Assembly: GCA_012999515.1 (NCBI GenBank)
Contig: JABEEB010000001.1
Location: 1,736,001-1,800,000 of the forward strand
Length of the DNA: 64,000 nt
DNA from: Salifodinibacter halophilus
Lineage (GTDB): Bacteria; Pseudomonadota; Gammaproteobacteria; Nevskiales; Salinisphaeraceae
Direction of reading: 5' to 3'
The notes beneath the pieces are model-generated. The model saw only the letters and a list, made by a program, of their open reading frames with translations, was not told the DNA's origin and ran no database searches. Position 1 is the first letter of the stretch. Each line of letters opens with the position of its first letter. The position numbers and the translations under genes are program-made. Positions 63,938 to 64,000 of the stretch are shown here, in pieces.

Positions 63938-64000
63938 ATGGTTGCGATTACGGGCACGTTGTTCGTCCAGATTGCGGTATTTCTGGTCCTGGTCTGGTTT
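63938..64000 (+). CDS. atpF: ATP synthase F0 subunit b, partial (5' end only)
   Basis: The first 21 codons are visible. The hydrophobic start TGTLFVQIAVFLVLVWF matches the membrane anchor of subunit b, which usually opens with a Leu/Phe-rich helix ending in VWF. It lies 44 bases after the atpE stop in the expected operon position. The right window edge cuts the gene. Confidence 0.9.
   Translation, partial: MVAITGTLFVQIAVFLVLVWF

Overview
This window is 64 kb of ordinary, gene-dense bacterial chromosome. I see no transposase, integrase, phage gene or CRISPR array. The content is gammaproteobacterial: an miaB-phoH-ybeY-corC-lnt-leuS-lptE envelope/translation block, pqiABC, an OprI/Lpp-like lipoprotein, a DUF3301 protein, YajR, a pyrE/exonuclease III neighbourhood resembling the pseudomonad crc-pyrE locus, and parAB-atpIBEF. 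The high-GC codon use and an osmoprotectant importer fit a halotolerant lineage. Salinisphaera or a relative is my best guess, but that is inference and not proven here.

Region 1 (1-6400) is a hopanoid locus. On the minus strand it reads: a squalene synthase fused to squalene-hopene cyclase, hpnG, a divergent CDP-alcohol phosphatidyltransferase-like membrane protein, and hpnA (cut by the window edge). ispA lies divergently, so the locus carries the route from C5/C10 units to farnesyl diphosphate, squalene, hopene and side-chain-modified hopanoid. The fusion is the most unusual object in the window.

Region 2 (6400-20820) holds housekeeping genes: a DUF4139 protein, ampG, exonuclease III, pyrE, a magnesium-type hemB, an orphan ECF sigma factor, an aromatic/aspartate aminotransferase, moaA, a membrane-anchored DsbA-like protein, crcB, a DUF445 membrane protein, a hypothetical, a YciA-like thioesterase, a DUF3301 protein and queA.

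Region 3 (20869-30560) holds three small lipoproteins, including an Lpp-like one with strong tandem terminators. A convergent dodecin-pdxH-L,D-transpeptidase group follows, then methylcitrate-cycle genes (prpC and prpD with a MAPEG protein between them) and uvrA.

Region 4 (30695-41350) holds a YajR-type exporter, ssb, an arsRCHB arsenic operon with a recognisable operator and an apparently leaderless promoter, the pqiABC lipid-transport operon, and a DJ-1/Hsp31-like protein with an aldo/keto reductase.

Region 5 (41529-51707) is the conserved miaB-to-lptE run, then a nitroreductase, rplM-rpsI and tRNA-Gln(CTG) ending in a strong terminator.

Region 6 (52123-64000) holds a DadA-like oxidoreductase beside an OpuC-type osmoprotectant ABC importer, a PHP phosphoesterase, a second aldo/keto reductase, rlpA, tRNA-Ala(CGC), parAB, and the start of the ATP synthase operon (atpI, atpB, atpE and 21 codons of atpF). 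Gene calls and motifs come from reading the translated sequence. Family assignments are from memory, without database searches.
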